Under the pieces are notes generated by a model, which saw only the letters and a program-made list of their open reading frames with translations, ran no database searches and was not told where the DNA came from. This document shows, in pieces, positions 43,838 through 52,269 of a DNA stretch of 64,000 nt. Origin of the DNA: Mesorhizobium sp. Pch-S (lineage in GTDB: Bacteria > Pseudomonadota > Alphaproteobacteria > Rhizobiales > Rhizobiaceae); assembly GCF_004136315.1 (NCBI RefSeq), contig NZ_CP029562.1:2919501-2983500 (forward strand), given 5' to 3'. The translations under genes and the position numbers were made by a program. How positions within the stretch are numbered: position 1 is the stretch's first letter; each line of letters starts with the position of its first letter.

Positions 43838-44662
43838 ATGAGGCTGCTTTTTCTGGGCGACATGGTGGGCAAGACGGGCCGCACGGCAGTGTGGGAACAG
43901 TTGCCCGGGCTGATCTCCGACTTCAAACTGGATTTCGTCATCGTCAATGGCGAGAACGCCGCTGGCGGCTTCGGCATCACTGAGGAGATCTTTCGCGAGA
44001 CGATTGCCGCCGGCGCCGATGTGGTGACCACCGGCAATCATGTCTGGGATCAGCGTGATGCGCTGAACTTCGCGCCGCGCGAGGAACGGTTCCTGCGCCC
44101 GGCCAATTTTCCGAAAGGTACGCCGGGGCGTGGCTCCGGTGTCTATATCGCGCGCAACGGCGCGCGCGTGCTGGTTGCAAACATCATGGGCCGGGTGTTC
44201 ATGCATCCCGAGCTCGATGACCCGTTCCAGGCAGGAGAGCGCGAGCTTGCCGCCTGTCCGCTCGGTGAGCAGGCCGATGCCGTCGTGATCGATTTCCATG
44301 CCGAGGCGACGAGCGAGAAGATGTGCTTCGCGCATTTCGTCGATGGTCGCGCCTCGCTGGTGGTCGGCACCCACACACACCAGCCGACCGCCGATCATCA
44401 GATTCTCAACGGCGGAACCGCCTATCTGACTGATGCCGGCATGTGCGGCGACTACGATTCTTCGCTCGGCATGGACAAGGAAGAGCCGCTGAACCGGTTT
44501 CTCTCGAAAGTGCCGAAGGGCCGCTTCGAAGCAGCTAACGGACCTGCTACGATCTGTGGCGTCGGCGTCGACATCTCTGACCGGACGGGTCTGGCGGAAC
44601 GTGTTGCGCCGTTTCGTCGCGGACCTAGGCTTGAAGAAACGGTCCCATCCTTCTGGTTGTGA
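43838..44662 (+). CDS. YmdB-like metallophosphoesterase (TIGR00282 family)
   Basis: A 274-residue metal-dependent phosphoesterase. Metal ligands are visible in FLGDMVGKTGR, VNGENAAGG, TTGNHVWDQ, VVIDFHAEATSEK and GTHTHQPTAD. The family includes Bacillus YmdB, a 2',3'-cyclic nucleotide phosphodiesterase affecting development and biofilm. The start at ATG 43838 lies 8 bp after the cyclo-ligase stop, indicating an operon. Confidence 0.92.
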   Translation: MRLLFLGDMVGKTGRTAVWEQLPGLISDFKLDFVIVNGENAAGGFGITEEIFRETIAAGADVVTTGNHVWDQRDALNFAPREERFLRPANFPKGTPGRGSGVYIARNGARVLVANIMGRVFMHPELDDPFQAGERELAACPLGEQADAVVIDFHAEATSEKMCFAHFVDGRASLVVGTHTHQPTADHQILNGGTAYLTDAGMCGDYDSSLGMDKEEPLNRFLSKVPKGRFEAANGPATICGVGVDISDRTGLAERVAPFRRGPRLEETVPSFWL

Positions 44663-44746
44663 CATTGAAGACGGGAACCGTCGTACCTAACTGCCGCCGA
44701 AACCTGCCTTACCTGCTTCAGATCGTTCAAGGGGAAGACGACCTCC

Positions 44747-45511
44747 ATGCAGATCATCGAGTTTCTTGCGCCGTACTTCACTTTCGTCAACGATCCGACC
44801 GCCTGGGTCGCCCTGCTCACCCTGATCGCGCTCGAGATCGTTCTCGGCATCGACAACCTGATCTTCATCTCGATTCTGACCAACAAGCTGCCGGAAGCCC
44901 AGCGCGCCCGGGCGCGTCGGCTTGGCATCGGTGCCGCGCTCATCATGCGCCTCCTGCTGCTCGCCACCATCTCCATCATCGTCGGGCTGACGGCTCCGGT
45001 GTTCAGCGCCTTCGGCCATGATTTCTCCTGGCGCGACCTGATCCTGATCGCCGGTGGCCTGTTCCTGGTGTGGAAAGCGACCAAGGAGATCCACCATACG
45101 GTCGATCCGCAGGATCATCAGGATTCCATGATCGGCGAGACGCTGCAGATCAGTCTCGGTGGCGCGATCGTGCAGATCCTGCTGCTTGATCTGGTGTTCT
45201 CGGTCGACTCCATCATCACGGCCGTCGGCATGACCGACGAGATCGCCATCATGTACATCGCGGTGATCGTCACCGTCGTCGTGATGCTGCTTGCGGCTGC
45301 GCCGCTCGCCAACTTCATCGCCAAGAACCCGACCATCGTGATGCTGGCGCTCGGCTTCCTTTTGATGATCGGCATGACGCTGATAGCCGACGGCATGGGC
45401 TACCATGTACCGAAGGGCTACATCTACGCCGCCATGGGCTTCTCGGCACTGGTCGAGGCGCTCAACATGCTGGCGCGGCGCAGGAAAGCGAAGAAAAGCG
45501 GCGGACATTGA
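44747..45511 (+). CDS. TerC family integral membrane protein
   Basis: A 254-residue protein with seven or so hydrophobic helices. [21 protein letters not shown] and [21 protein letters not shown] carry the two conserved Asp-containing repeats of TerC (metal ion binding/export, Mn2+ in characterised members). The ATG follows AAGGGGAAGACGACCTCC. The 84-bp leader does not show a yybP-ykoY fold that I can recognise. Confidence 0.9.
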   Translation: MQIIEFLAPYFTFVNDPTAWVALLTLIALEIVLGIDNLIFISILTNKLPEAQRARARRLGIGAALIMRLLLLATISIIVGLTAPVFSAFGHDFSWRDLILIAGGLFLVWKATKEIHHTVDPQDHQDSMIGETLQISLGGAIVQILLLDLVFSVDSIITAVGMTDEIAIMYIAVIVTVVVMLLAAAPLANFIAKNPTIVMLALGFLLMIGMTLIADGMGYHVPKGYIYAAMGFSALVEALNMLARRRKAKKSGGH

Positions 45512-45550
45512 AGGTTGACTTGCCCGTCTCCAATGGAGGCGGGCAAGTCT

Positions 45551-45910
45551 TCAGGCGGCGCCGAACATGACCTTGCGGCCATCGGGATCCTCGACGGTGA
45601 CGACGACGTCGTCGAGGGCGAAGGGCTCGATGGACAGCTCCTTCAGTCGGGCGAGAAAGCCATCCCGGTCATGGATGTTGAAATAGAGGTGGGTTACGTT
45701 CGAGCCGGCCAGCGGCGGATGGGTGTAGCCGGCAAAGGCAGCCGCATCATGGATCGCCAGCTGAACTCCCTCGCGGTCGATGCGCCAGTAGACATAGCTG
45801 CCCGGCGTACCGACCTGTTCGAGCGGCAGGCCGGCGACACGGCGGTAGAATTCCGCGGTTTTGGCAGGGTTCGCCGCGGTCAGGAAAATTCCGCGAAATG
45901 TCGTTTGCAT
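45551..45910 (-). CDS. VOC family (glyoxalase-like) protein
   Basis: A 119-residue single-chain vicinal oxygen chelate protein with two beta-alpha-beta3 modules: FRGIFLTAANPAKTAEFYRRVAGLPLEQ and NVTHLYFNIHDRDGFLARLKE, ending VEDPDGRKVMFGAA. Metal-ligand positions appear only partly conserved, so the activity (dioxygenase, glyoxalase or resistance protein) is open. The start is at ATG 45910. Confidence 0.85.
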   Translation of the reverse strand: MQTTFRGIFLTAANPAKTAEFYRRVAGLPLEQVGTPGSYVYWRIDREGVQLAIHDAAAFAGYTHPPLAGSNVTHLYFNIHDRDGFLARLKELSIEPFALDDVVVTVEDPDGRKVMFGAA

Positions 45911-45920
45911 GATCCTGCCT

Positions 45921-46014
45921 CGAGCATTTTGTAGCCAAATGGAATCATTTGGCGTTAGCAAAACAAAAGCCTGGAGCGTTTCCGCGTTTCCGTGAAAAAC
46001 GGAAACGCTCTAGG
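45921..46014. repeat. Intergenic repeat, copy 7 (variant hairpin plus A)
   Basis: A variant left module with CCAAATG/CATTTGG stem (45935-45952) replaces B, followed by module A (45972-46014; stem GAGCGTTTCCG 45974-45984 with CGGAAACGCTC 46000-46010). Its right end provides the stop codon of the neighbouring gene. Confidence 0.75.
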
Positions 46015-46480
46015 TCGATGGCACCCCGACAGGATGCCGGTCGGCGATCAATCCCAGTGTGATGCCTTGTTCCAGCCAGGCCTTGGCGCCCGCGAGGACG
46101 AGCGCAAAGCCATCCGTCGAATCCACCGCCGTCTTGACCTGCTGATCCGCGTCACCCTGGAAGTCGAAATTGCGGATGGCGACGAAGGTCGCCGTGCCGT
46201 CCAGCATTGCTTTGAAGATCCATTCGACAGTCGTCGCCGGCTCGCCCCAGCCGATCAGGATCTTCTGGTCCTTCACCAGTTCCCTGACGGCGACAGGGGA
46301 CTTGAAGTCATACATGCGCCACTCCCATTCGACCTGCCGGCCTGAATCGAGGCGGGCGCTGCCATGGGTGAACCAGAATTTCGACGTGATGGCCGGGTCG
46401 ATGAAGGCTTCATAGACCTCAGTCACCGGCTTGCGGATCAGCATGCCGACTTCCGCGGCAGGGGCCTTGCGCAGTTCCAT
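46010..46480 (-). CDS. SRPBCC (AHSA1-like) protein
   Basis: A 156-residue START-like lipid/ligand-binding fold protein. IRKPVTEVYEAFIDPAITSKFWFTHGSARLDSGRQVEWEW is the typical AHSA1/ATPase-activator-like N-terminus, and GAKAWLEQGITLGLIADRHP the terminal helix. The stop codon TAG (46012-46010) lies in the arm of an intergenic repeat, so the last residues are fixed by the repeat insertion. It sits next to another SRPBCC gene and an arsR gene and is probably part of that module. Confidence 0.85.
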   Translation of the reverse strand: MELRKAPAAEVGMLIRKPVTEVYEAFIDPAITSKFWFTHGSARLDSGRQVEWEWRMYDFKSPVAVRELVKDQKILIGWGEPATTVEWIFKAMLDGTATFVAIRNFDFQGDADQQVKTAVDSTDGFALVLAGAKAWLEQGITLGLIADRHPVGVPST

Positions 46481-46529
46481 CGCTTTGTTCCTTCCTGTCT
46501 GGTAGCCGCGATGTGTCTTCTCGGCGGAG

Positions 46530-47012
46530 TCAGATGTTGTCCGGATTGGCCGGCACGCCCTTCATTTCGGAACGGTAGTAGCCATCGCGCAGGTTGATGC
46601 CGTATTCGACATAGGCCTTCATGCAGGCGAGCATCTGCGACCAGCCCTCGCAGTTGATGTAAGAGCGCTTGCGGCCGGCCTCGTCCTCGCGCCAGCCATC
46701 CTCGGCAATGGTGACGAAGGTGCCGCCGTCGTCGAGCTGTTCGAAGTTCATCTCGATGCGGGTTTTGTATGCCGGCTTGTCATCGGGACCACTGCCGTCC
46801 CAGCGGAGCACGATCCGCCGCTGCGGTACGACTTCGTCGACCTCGACCGGGATTTCGCCCCACCAGGTCACGGTGGTGCCGACCACCAGCGGCGCGGAGG
46901 CACCGCGCACGGTGGTGAAATAGCCGCTGAGCTTGGTCGGATTGACGACGGCGTCGAAGACTTCGGCGACCGGCTTGCCGATGCGCCCGGAAACCCTGAT
47001 TGCAATGGACAT
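46530..47012 (-). CDS. SRPBCC (AHSA1-like) protein, ArsR-linked
   Basis: A 160-residue START-like protein (ISVSGRIGKPVAEVFDAVVNPTKLSGYFTT-type opening; GWSQMLACMKAYVEYGINLRDG terminal helix). AGGAGG is 8 bp before ATG 47012; a GTG 6 bp upstream is less likely. It is divergent from arsR, an arrangement very common for SRPBCC genes, and the palindrome overlapping the arsR start lies in between. The function is unknown; paralogous to the downstream SRPBCC gene. Confidence 0.87.
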   Translation of the reverse strand: MSIAIRVSGRIGKPVAEVFDAVVNPTKLSGYFTTVRGASAPLVVGTTVTWWGEIPVEVDEVVPQRRIVLRWDGSGPDDKPAYKTRIEMNFEQLDDGGTFVTIAEDGWREDEAGRKRSYINCEGWSQMLACMKAYVEYGINLRDGYYRSEMKGVPANPDNI

Positions 47013-47045
47013 GTCCACAGCCTCCTGCTTGAAATTTCCTCTATA

Positions 47046-47065
47046 ATGTTATAAAAATATAACAT
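47046..47065. promoter_or_regulatory. ArsR operator overlapping the arsR start codon
   Basis: ATGTTATA (47046-47053) and TATAACAT (47058-47065) form a perfect 8-bp inverted repeat with a 4-bp A spacer. The right arm runs into the arsR ATG (47064-47066). The site lies between the divergent SRPBCC and arsR genes. Confidence 0.75.
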
Positions 47066-47384
47066 GTCAAGCGAAGCAAAAGACGATCATGTTTTCAAAG
47101 CCTTGGCACATCCGCGCCGACGCCTTTTGCTCGACGAACTCAAGGATGGCCCGAAAACGACCGGTGCCTTGTGCGAGATGTTCGCCGACATGGACCGTTG
47201 CACGGTGATGATGCATCTGAAGGTGCTGGAAGATGCCGGACTGGTCGTTGCCCGTCGCGAAGGGCGCGAGCGCTGGAACCACCTCGACGCGCTGCCGATC
47301 AAACGCATCCATGATCGCTGGATCAGCGAATACGCTACCCATGCCATTTCGATCCTCGATCGCCTGAAGGCGGATCTGGGGTAG
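47064..47384 (+). CDS. ArsR family helix-turn-helix regulator
   Basis: A 106-residue winged-helix repressor: VFKALAHPRRRLLLDELKDGPKTTGALCEMFADMDRCTVMMHLKVLEDAGLVVARREGRERW. No metal-binding Cys pair of the ArsR/SmtB type is evident, as in the SRPBCC-linked subgroup. There is no Shine-Dalgarno: the ATG is embedded in the operator palindrome, so translation may be leaderless. It probably represses itself and the divergent SRPBCC genes. Confidence 0.9.
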   Translation: MSSEAKDDHVFKALAHPRRRLLLDELKDGPKTTGALCEMFADMDRCTVMMHLKVLEDAGLVVARREGRERWNHLDALPIKRIHDRWISEYATHAISILDRLKADLG

Positions 47385-47393
47385 TCGGGTGTA

Positions 47394-48512
47394 CTATTCC
47401 GCCATCGCCACCAGTGCATCGCGGTCATAGCCAAGGCGGATGGGCGCCCCGACCGGAATGTCGTCGGCGCCGAAGTCATTTGTCTCGGTGACCGATAGTG
47501 GCTTTTCCAGGCCCGGTATATCGACGATGAGATGCGTGATTTCACCGAAATAGTGTCGCTCCACAACGGTGCCGGACACCTCGTGTTTGGCCGTTGCGCT
47601 GTCCCACAACACACGGAGCCGCTCCGGTCTGATGCCAAGTGTGGCGCCGGCACCGCTACGCATGAATGCCTTAGGCTTTTCGGTGGTGACACGACCGAAG
47701 CCCAGGGTGTCGACGGTGATGGACGAGCCGTTTTCCTCGACGATCTCGGCCTTCACGAAATTCATGCCGCCAAGGAAATCGGCAACCTGGCGGTTCACCG
47801 GCCGCTGGTAAATCTCCTTCGGTGACGCGATCTGCGCGATGCGGCCGCCGAACATCACGGCGATACGGTCTGACATGGCGAGGGCTTCATACTGGTCGTG
47901 GGTGACCAGGATGAAGGTGATGCCGACCGCCTGTTGCAGGCGGCGCAGCTCCACCTGCATCTGTTCGCGCAGTTTCTTGTCCAGCGCCGACAAGGGCTCG
48001 TCGAGCAGAAGCACTTTCGGCCGCATCACCAGCGCGCGGGCCAGCGCCACGCGCTGGCGTTGGCCGCCGGAGAGTTCATGCGCCCCCCGCTTGCCAAGGC
48101 CGTTCAGCGAAACCATGGCGAGTACGTCCTCGACACGGCGTCTTTCCTCGGCCGGGTCGAGTTTCAGCCGCTTCAATCCATAGGCGACGTTCTGCTCGAC
48201 ATTGAGGTGCGGGAAGATGGCGTAGCTCTGGAACACCATGTTGGTGGGGCGCCGGTTGGCGGGCACGCCAACCATTTCCTGCCCGTCGACGGCGATGGTG
48301 CCGCTGGTCGGGTTGTCGAAGCCGGCGATCATCCTGAGCAGCGTGGTCTTGCCGCAGCCGGAGGGGCCGAGCAGGGAGAAGAATTCACCCTCGCGGATGG
48401 TCAGGCTGCAGTCATCCAGTGCCTTGAAGGCACCGTAGCTGCGGGTAACGTCCCTGATTTCGATCATCGGCCGATCTGAGGTCGGGCGGTCGGGCATTGG
48501 CCGGTCAAGCAT
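47394..48512 (-). CDS. ABC transporter ATPase, polyamine/Pot type
   Basis: A 372-residue ATPase (PotA-like). Walker A GPSGCGKTT, signature LSGGQRQR, Walker B LLLDEPLSALD, switch His in LVTHDQYEA, and a C-terminal TOBE domain (about 290-372). ATG 48512 overlaps the stop of the permease gene upstream. The first 15 residues contain a three-fold DRP repeat (LDRPMPDRPTSDRPM); an alternative ATG at 48467 (MIEIRD) would omit it. Third gene of the permease-permease-ATPase operon, which has no binding-protein gene. Confidence 0.93.
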   Translation of the reverse strand: MLDRPMPDRPTSDRPMIEIRDVTRSYGAFKALDDCSLTIREGEFFSLLGPSGCGKTTLLRMIAGFDNPTSGTIAVDGQEMVGVPANRRPTNMVFQSYAIFPHLNVEQNVAYGLKRLKLDPAEERRRVEDVLAMVSLNGLGKRGAHELSGGQRQRVALARALVMRPKVLLLDEPLSALDKKLREQMQVELRRLQQAVGITFILVTHDQYEALAMSDRIAVMFGGRIAQIASPKEIYQRPVNRQVADFLGGMNFVKAEIVEENGSSITVDTLGFGRVTTEKPKAFMRSGAGATLGIRPERLRVLWDSATAKHEVSGTVVERHYFGEITHLIVDIPGLEKPLSVTETNDFGADDIPVGAPIRLGYDRDALVAMAE

Positions 48513-49335
48513 GCAGAAGACCCTCGGACTGGGTGCGACGCGCAGCGCGGCGGCGCAGGATTTCGGCGATGGAGAGCAGCACGAAGGAGCCGATGAGCAG
48601 TAGCGTACCGAGTGCCAGCACTCCGGGCAGCTTGGCAGCGAAACGCAATTGGCCCCAGATGTAGATCGGCAGTGTCGCATCCGTCCCGGTAAGGAAAAAG
48701 GCGATGATGAAATCGTCGAGCGAGATGGTGAAGGAAACAAGCAGGCTGGAGATGATGGCCGGCGTGACCATCGGCAAGGTCACGCGCCGGAATGTGCCAA
48801 AGGCGCTTTCGCCAAGATCGGCTGATGCCTCTTCCAGGCTGCGGTCGAAGCCTTCGAAGCCCGAAGTCAGCACCGACATCGAATAGGGAATGCAGATCAG
48901 CACATGACCGAGCACGACGGTGAAGAGCGAGAGGCTGAGGCCCAGTTGCAGCATCACCAGCAGCATGGATATGGCGACGATGACTTCCGGCAGCACCAGC
49001 GGCGCCATGATCAGGCCGTGGATCGGGCGTCGGCCGGGGAAGCGGTAGCGGGTAATGGCGCGCGCGGCGAGGATGCCGAGGGTCGTGGAGAGCACGGCAG
49101 CCGAAACGCCGACGATCATGCTGTTCCAGGCGGCGTCGATCAACGCCGGTGTCTTCGGCAGGTCGCGGTACCACTGCAGCGTATAGCCGGCGAGCGGGAA
49201 CTTCGGCGAGGCCGAGGTGTTGATCGAGAAGATCGGCAGGAACAGCACCGGCAGATAGAGAAAGCCGATATAGAGTAAGGCATAGGCCGCCAGCCAGGAA
49301 TTGCCGCCAGGCAGGAAGCGCTTGAGGACGGTCAT
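48505..49335 (-). CDS. ABC transporter permease, PotC-like
   Basis: A 276-residue inner-membrane permease with six hydrophobic segments and the EAA coupling loop (SLEEASADLGESAFGTFRRVTLPMVTPAI). Its start overlaps the stop of the other permease gene (ATGA) and its stop overlaps the ATPase start. It resembles the PotC half of spermidine/putrescine importers. Confidence 0.93.
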   Translation of the reverse strand: MTVLKRFLPGGNSWLAAYALLYIGFLYLPVLFLPIFSINTSASPKFPLAGYTLQWYRDLPKTPALIDAAWNSMIVGVSAAVLSTTLGILAARAITRYRFPGRRPIHGLIMAPLVLPEVIVAISMLLVMLQLGLSLSLFTVVLGHVLICIPYSMSVLTSGFEGFDRSLEEASADLGESAFGTFRRVTLPMVTPAIISSLLVSFTISLDDFIIAFFLTGTDATLPIYIWGQLRFAAKLPGVLALGTLLLIGSFVLLSIAEILRRRAARRTQSEGLLHA

Positions 49336-50252
49336 CGCGCGAGCCTCATTGCCGCGCGGAGCAGAAACACGGTGGCGCCCGCCATCAGGCTGACCACGAT
49401 CATGGTCGTCACGGAAAGCGCTGCCCCCAGGGGCCAGTTCGCCGCCTTGCCGAACTGCGCCTGGATGGCATTGGCGATCATGACGCCGTCCTTGCCGCCG
49501 ACCAGCTTCGGCGTGACATAGTCACCGACCGTCGGGATCATCACGATGAGCAACGCCGAGATCACACCTGGCGCCGACAGCGGCAGCGTCACGCGCAGGA
49601 AGGATCGGAACGGTCCGTCACCGAGATCCTTCGCCGCCTCGATCAGTGTACGATCGACCTTTTCGAGCGAAACGTAGATCGGCAGGATGGCGAAGGTCGC
49701 CCATGCGTGAGTGAGCGTGATGACGACCGCGCTGGTGTTGTAGAGCAGGGCGGTGGACGGCTCGCTGATCAGGCCGAGCCCCATCAGGCCGGAATTCAGC
49801 ACGCCGTTGTAGCCGAGGATGACCTTCCACGACATCACGCGCAGCAGGTAGCTCGTCCAGAACGGGATGGTGATGAGAAAGAGCCACAGGCTCTTGTGAC
49901 GGCCGCCGTGGAAGGAAATGAAATAGGCGATCGGATAGGCCAGCAGCACGGTGAACAGCGACACCAGAAGCGACACGAAAAGCGAACGCCACAACAGGTC
50001 GAGATAGATCGGTTCGGTCAGCGCGGTGCGATAGTTCTGCAGCGTGAAGGTGTGGTCGATGGTGAGGTAGTTCTGTGTCCAGAACGAATGGGCGAACACC
50101 ACCAGGATCGGCAGCAGCAGCAGGATAAGAGCGTAGAGAAGCGTTGGACTGATCAGGGCAAGGCCCTGGAAGGATTCGGACTGCAGGAAGGGTGGCCTTC
50201 GCCTGATGCCGCCCGCAGCAAGTGGCGGCGACCCTTCTGCGGCTGCCGTCAT
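49332..50252 (-). CDS. ABC transporter permease, PotB-like
   Basis: A 306-residue inner-membrane permease with six helices after a short cytosolic N-terminus and the EAA loop LIEAAKDLGDGPFRSFLRVTLPLSAPG. I start at ATG 50252 (GGGAGC upstream); the longer frame (to 50471) is hydrophilic and looks noncoding. A 54-codon frame ends on this ATG (ATGA overlap). First permease of the importer operon, divergent from the aminotransferase gene. Confidence 0.92.
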   Translation of the reverse strand: MTAAAEGSPPLAAGGIRRRPPFLQSESFQGLALISPTLLYALILLLLPILVVFAHSFWTQNYLTIDHTFTLQNYRTALTEPIYLDLLWRSLFVSLLVSLFTVLLAYPIAYFISFHGGRHKSLWLFLITIPFWTSYLLRVMSWKVILGYNGVLNSGLMGLGLISEPSTALLYNTSAVVITLTHAWATFAILPIYVSLEKVDRTLIEAAKDLGDGPFRSFLRVTLPLSAPGVISALLIVMIPTVGDYVTPKLVGGKDGVMIANAIQAQFGKAANWPLGAALSVTTMIVVSLMAGATVFLLRAAMRLAR

Positions 50253-50413
50253 TGCAGCGCTCCCGGTGCGTATGTGGTCGCTGGCCTGGACTGTCCCGCC
50301 ATGCTGCCTCCCGCCGGTCGTTCCCACATTTTCTTGTCGAGATTCAACCGCCTTGTGCTCGCGAGTCGATGCGCAGCCCTGGCGGGTGTCCTCTTGCCGG
50401 CTTTCCTCATCAT
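50249..50413 (-). CDS. Possible small basic ORF coupled to the permease gene
   Basis: 54 residues from ATG 50413, Arg/Lys/Ala-rich (TRRLNLDKKMWERPAGG), with its TGA overlapping the permease ATG. The position is where a binding-protein gene would normally end, so it could be a remnant, a small coupled peptide or chance. No clear ribosome site and no recognised homologue. Confidence 0.25.
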   Translation of the reverse strand: MMRKAGKRTPARAAHRLASTRRLNLDKKMWERPAGGSMAGQSRPATTYAPGALQ

Positions 50414-50459
50414 GAGCGCATCCGCCGGTTGAAATCAAGCGGTATTTCTGCGATGTTGA

Positions 50460-50475
50460 TTGAACAGCCATTCAA
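50460..50475. promoter_or_regulatory. Candidate BetI-like operator, site 2
   Basis: TTGAA-CAGCCA-TTCAA, an inverted repeat with the same 6-bp spacing as site 3. The 17-mer TGAACAGCCATTCAAAA matches site 1 at 14 of 17 positions. It lies between the importer operon and the aminotransferase gene, 73 bp before the latter's ATG. Confidence 0.5.
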
Positions 50476-50547
50476 AATCTTTTTGTGAAACCTGTGTTTT
50501 CCAACGGTTTGAAGGGCTTGTAGAGGTTGAAATCAAACGAGGCTGCG

Positions 50548-51966
50548 ATGGCTGCGCTGCGCGAGACAGGAACCGGTGGGCTGAATGCGGAAGTATCGGA
50601 AAACGCCGTTGAGACCGCGCGACGTCACCTCGTCCAGCCCTGGCCGGTGGCTTCCACCGTTGGTGCCGAAGCGCGGGCGCTGATCGGCGACGGCGACGGC
50701 ATCTACATCACCGATGGTGAAGGCAAGCGGCTGATTGATGGTCCGGCCGGCATGTGGTGCACCAATGTCGGCCACCGTCGCGAGGAGCTGGCGCGCGTGC
50801 TCTACGACCAGGCGATGCAGCTGTCCTACAACACGCCTTGGTATACGATGAACGCACCCTCGGCGGAGCTGGCGCGGCGTATCGCAGCGGCAGCGCCCGG
50901 CGACCTCAGTCACGTGTTCTTCACCACCGGCGGATCGTCGGCGGTCGAGACGGCGCTGCGTTTCATGCAGTTCTACAACAACGTGCGTGGCCGGCCGGAA
51001 AAGAAACTGATCCTGTCGCGCGGTGGCGCCTATCACGGCTCCACCTATCTGGCGGCTTCGCTGAACGGCCGCCCGCGTGACCGCGACTGGATGGACGGCG
51101 CCGACGAGCTGGTGGTGAAGCTGTCATCACCCGATCCGTTTCGCCGGCCGGGGGGGATGGAAGTCGGTGCCTTTGCCGACATGCTGGTCGAGGAGTTCCG
51201 AAGCAGGGTCGAGGCGATCGGCGCCAGCAGGATCGGTGCCTTCGTAGGCGAACCTGTCCAGGCTTCGGGCGGTGTCATCGTGCCACCGGACGGCTATCTG
51301 AGGCGCATCCGCGAAATCTGCCGCGAGAACGATATCCTTTACATCTCGGACGAGGTGGTGACGGCATTCGGCCGGCTCGGCCACGTCTTTGCTTCCGGCG
51401 ACGCGTTCGGGCTCGATCCGGACATGATCACCTTCGCCAAGGGGGTCACATCCGGCTATTTCCCGCTCGGTGGCGTCGTCATCTCCGAACGGCTGCTGCA
51501 GGAGCTGCGTCGCTCCAACCATCCCGACGCGATGTTCGCGCATGGGCTGACCTATACCAGCCATCCGATCGGTTGTGCGCTGGCACTGAAGAATCTCGAC
51601 ATACTTGAAGATGAGGTTCTGGCGCATGCCCGGGCCGTCGCACCTTACTTCCAGGCGCAGCTGAAGTCGCTGGAAGACCTCCCGCTGGTTGGTGAGGTGC
51701 GCGGGCTGGGATTGATGGCCTGCGTGGACTGCGTGGCGGATCGCGAAAGCAAGAACCCGCTGCAGCTGGACAGGGCAGTCGGCGCGCGCATCGATGCGCA
51801 TTGCCATGAGCTCGGGCTTCTGGTGCGTCCGCTGATCAACATGTGCGTGATGTCACCGCCGCTGGTCATCACGCGCGAGCAGATCGACACAATGGTCGCG
51901 ATCCTGCGGGAAGGCATTTCGCGCACGATGGGGGACCTGCGCCGGGAGGGGCTGTGGCAGGGCTGA
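50548..51966 (+). CDS. Class III (omega) aminotransferase
   Basis: A 472-residue PLP enzyme. The Schiff-base Lys is in ITFAKGVTSGYFPLGG (Lys298), preceded by the Asp of LYISDEVVTAFGR (Asp268); FTTGGSSAVETALRF binds phosphate. It resembles putrescine/beta-alanine/4-aminobutyrate:pyruvate aminotransferases; exact donor unknown. ATG 50548 has GAGG 6 bp upstream; a TTG at 50527 is in frame. It is divergent from a Pot-type importer operon and shares a candidate operator with it, consistent with catabolism of the imported amine. Confidence 0.9.
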   Translation: MAALRETGTGGLNAEVSENAVETARRHLVQPWPVASTVGAEARALIGDGDGIYITDGEGKRLIDGPAGMWCTNVGHRREELARVLYDQAMQLSYNTPWYTMNAPSAELARRIAAAAPGDLSHVFFTTGGSSAVETALRFMQFYNNVRGRPEKKLILSRGGAYHGSTYLAASLNGRPRDRDWMDGADELVVKLSSPDPFRRPGGMEVGAFADMLVEEFRSRVEAIGASRIGAFVGEPVQASGGVIVPPDGYLRRIREICRENDILYISDEVVTAFGRLGHVFASGDAFGLDPDMITFAKGVTSGYFPLGGVVISERLLQELRRSNHPDAMFAHGLTYTSHPIGCALALKNLDILEDEVLAHARAVAPYFQAQLKSLEDLPLVGEVRGLGLMACVDCVADRESKNPLQLDRAVGARIDAHCHELGLLVRPLINMCVMSPPLVITREQIDTMVAILREGISRTMGDLRREGLWQG

Positions 51967-51998
51967 GGTCAGAGCGCCTCCGCTATGTTGGGATTGCT

Positions 51999-52208
51999 TT
52001 AGCCGTCGCCGCCACCACCGCTGTCGCCACTCCCGTGACCTCCTCCGGAATGATGGTCGCCGCCATAATGCCCTCCGCCATCGCCGGATCCCAGAGAACC
52101 ACCGACGAGCGGCACCATGAACCGGCGGCTGGACGTGCGGTATTTGATGCCGAGGAAGATCGCGGCGACAATCGCCACCGGGATCAGCAGATAGAGCCAT
52201 GCGTCCAT
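51999..52208 (-). CDS. Small membrane protein with Gly/His/Asp-rich tail
   Basis: A 69-residue protein: a single N-terminal helix (WLYLLIPVAIVAAIFLGIKY), a short basic stretch, then a tail of Gly, His, Asp and Ser repeats (GGGHYGGDHHSGGGHG). AGGAGACGGCGAT precedes the ATG. Codon use and the strong composition bias suggest a real gene. The His/Asp-rich tail could bind metal ions. Family not recognised. Confidence 0.6.
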   Translation of the reverse strand: MDAWLYLLIPVAIVAAIFLGIKYRTSSRRFMVPLVGGSLGSGDGGGHYGGDHHSGGGHGSGDSGGGGDG

Positions 52209-52269
52209 ATCGCCGTCTCCTTGTGTGGAGGCTGACTATCGCATGGTCGAAGGTGTTTGTGGACCCGAG

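Noticed and set aside
44663..44746. Possible yybP-ykoY manganese riboswitch before the terC-type gene
   Set aside because: The 84-bp leader contains AAGGGGAAG but I could not find the paired elements of that riboswitch; terC context alone is not enough.
50253..50471. 73-residue N-terminal extension of the PotB-like permease
   Set aside because: The extension is hydrophilic, unlike permease N-termini, and a proper ribosome site lies before ATG 50252.
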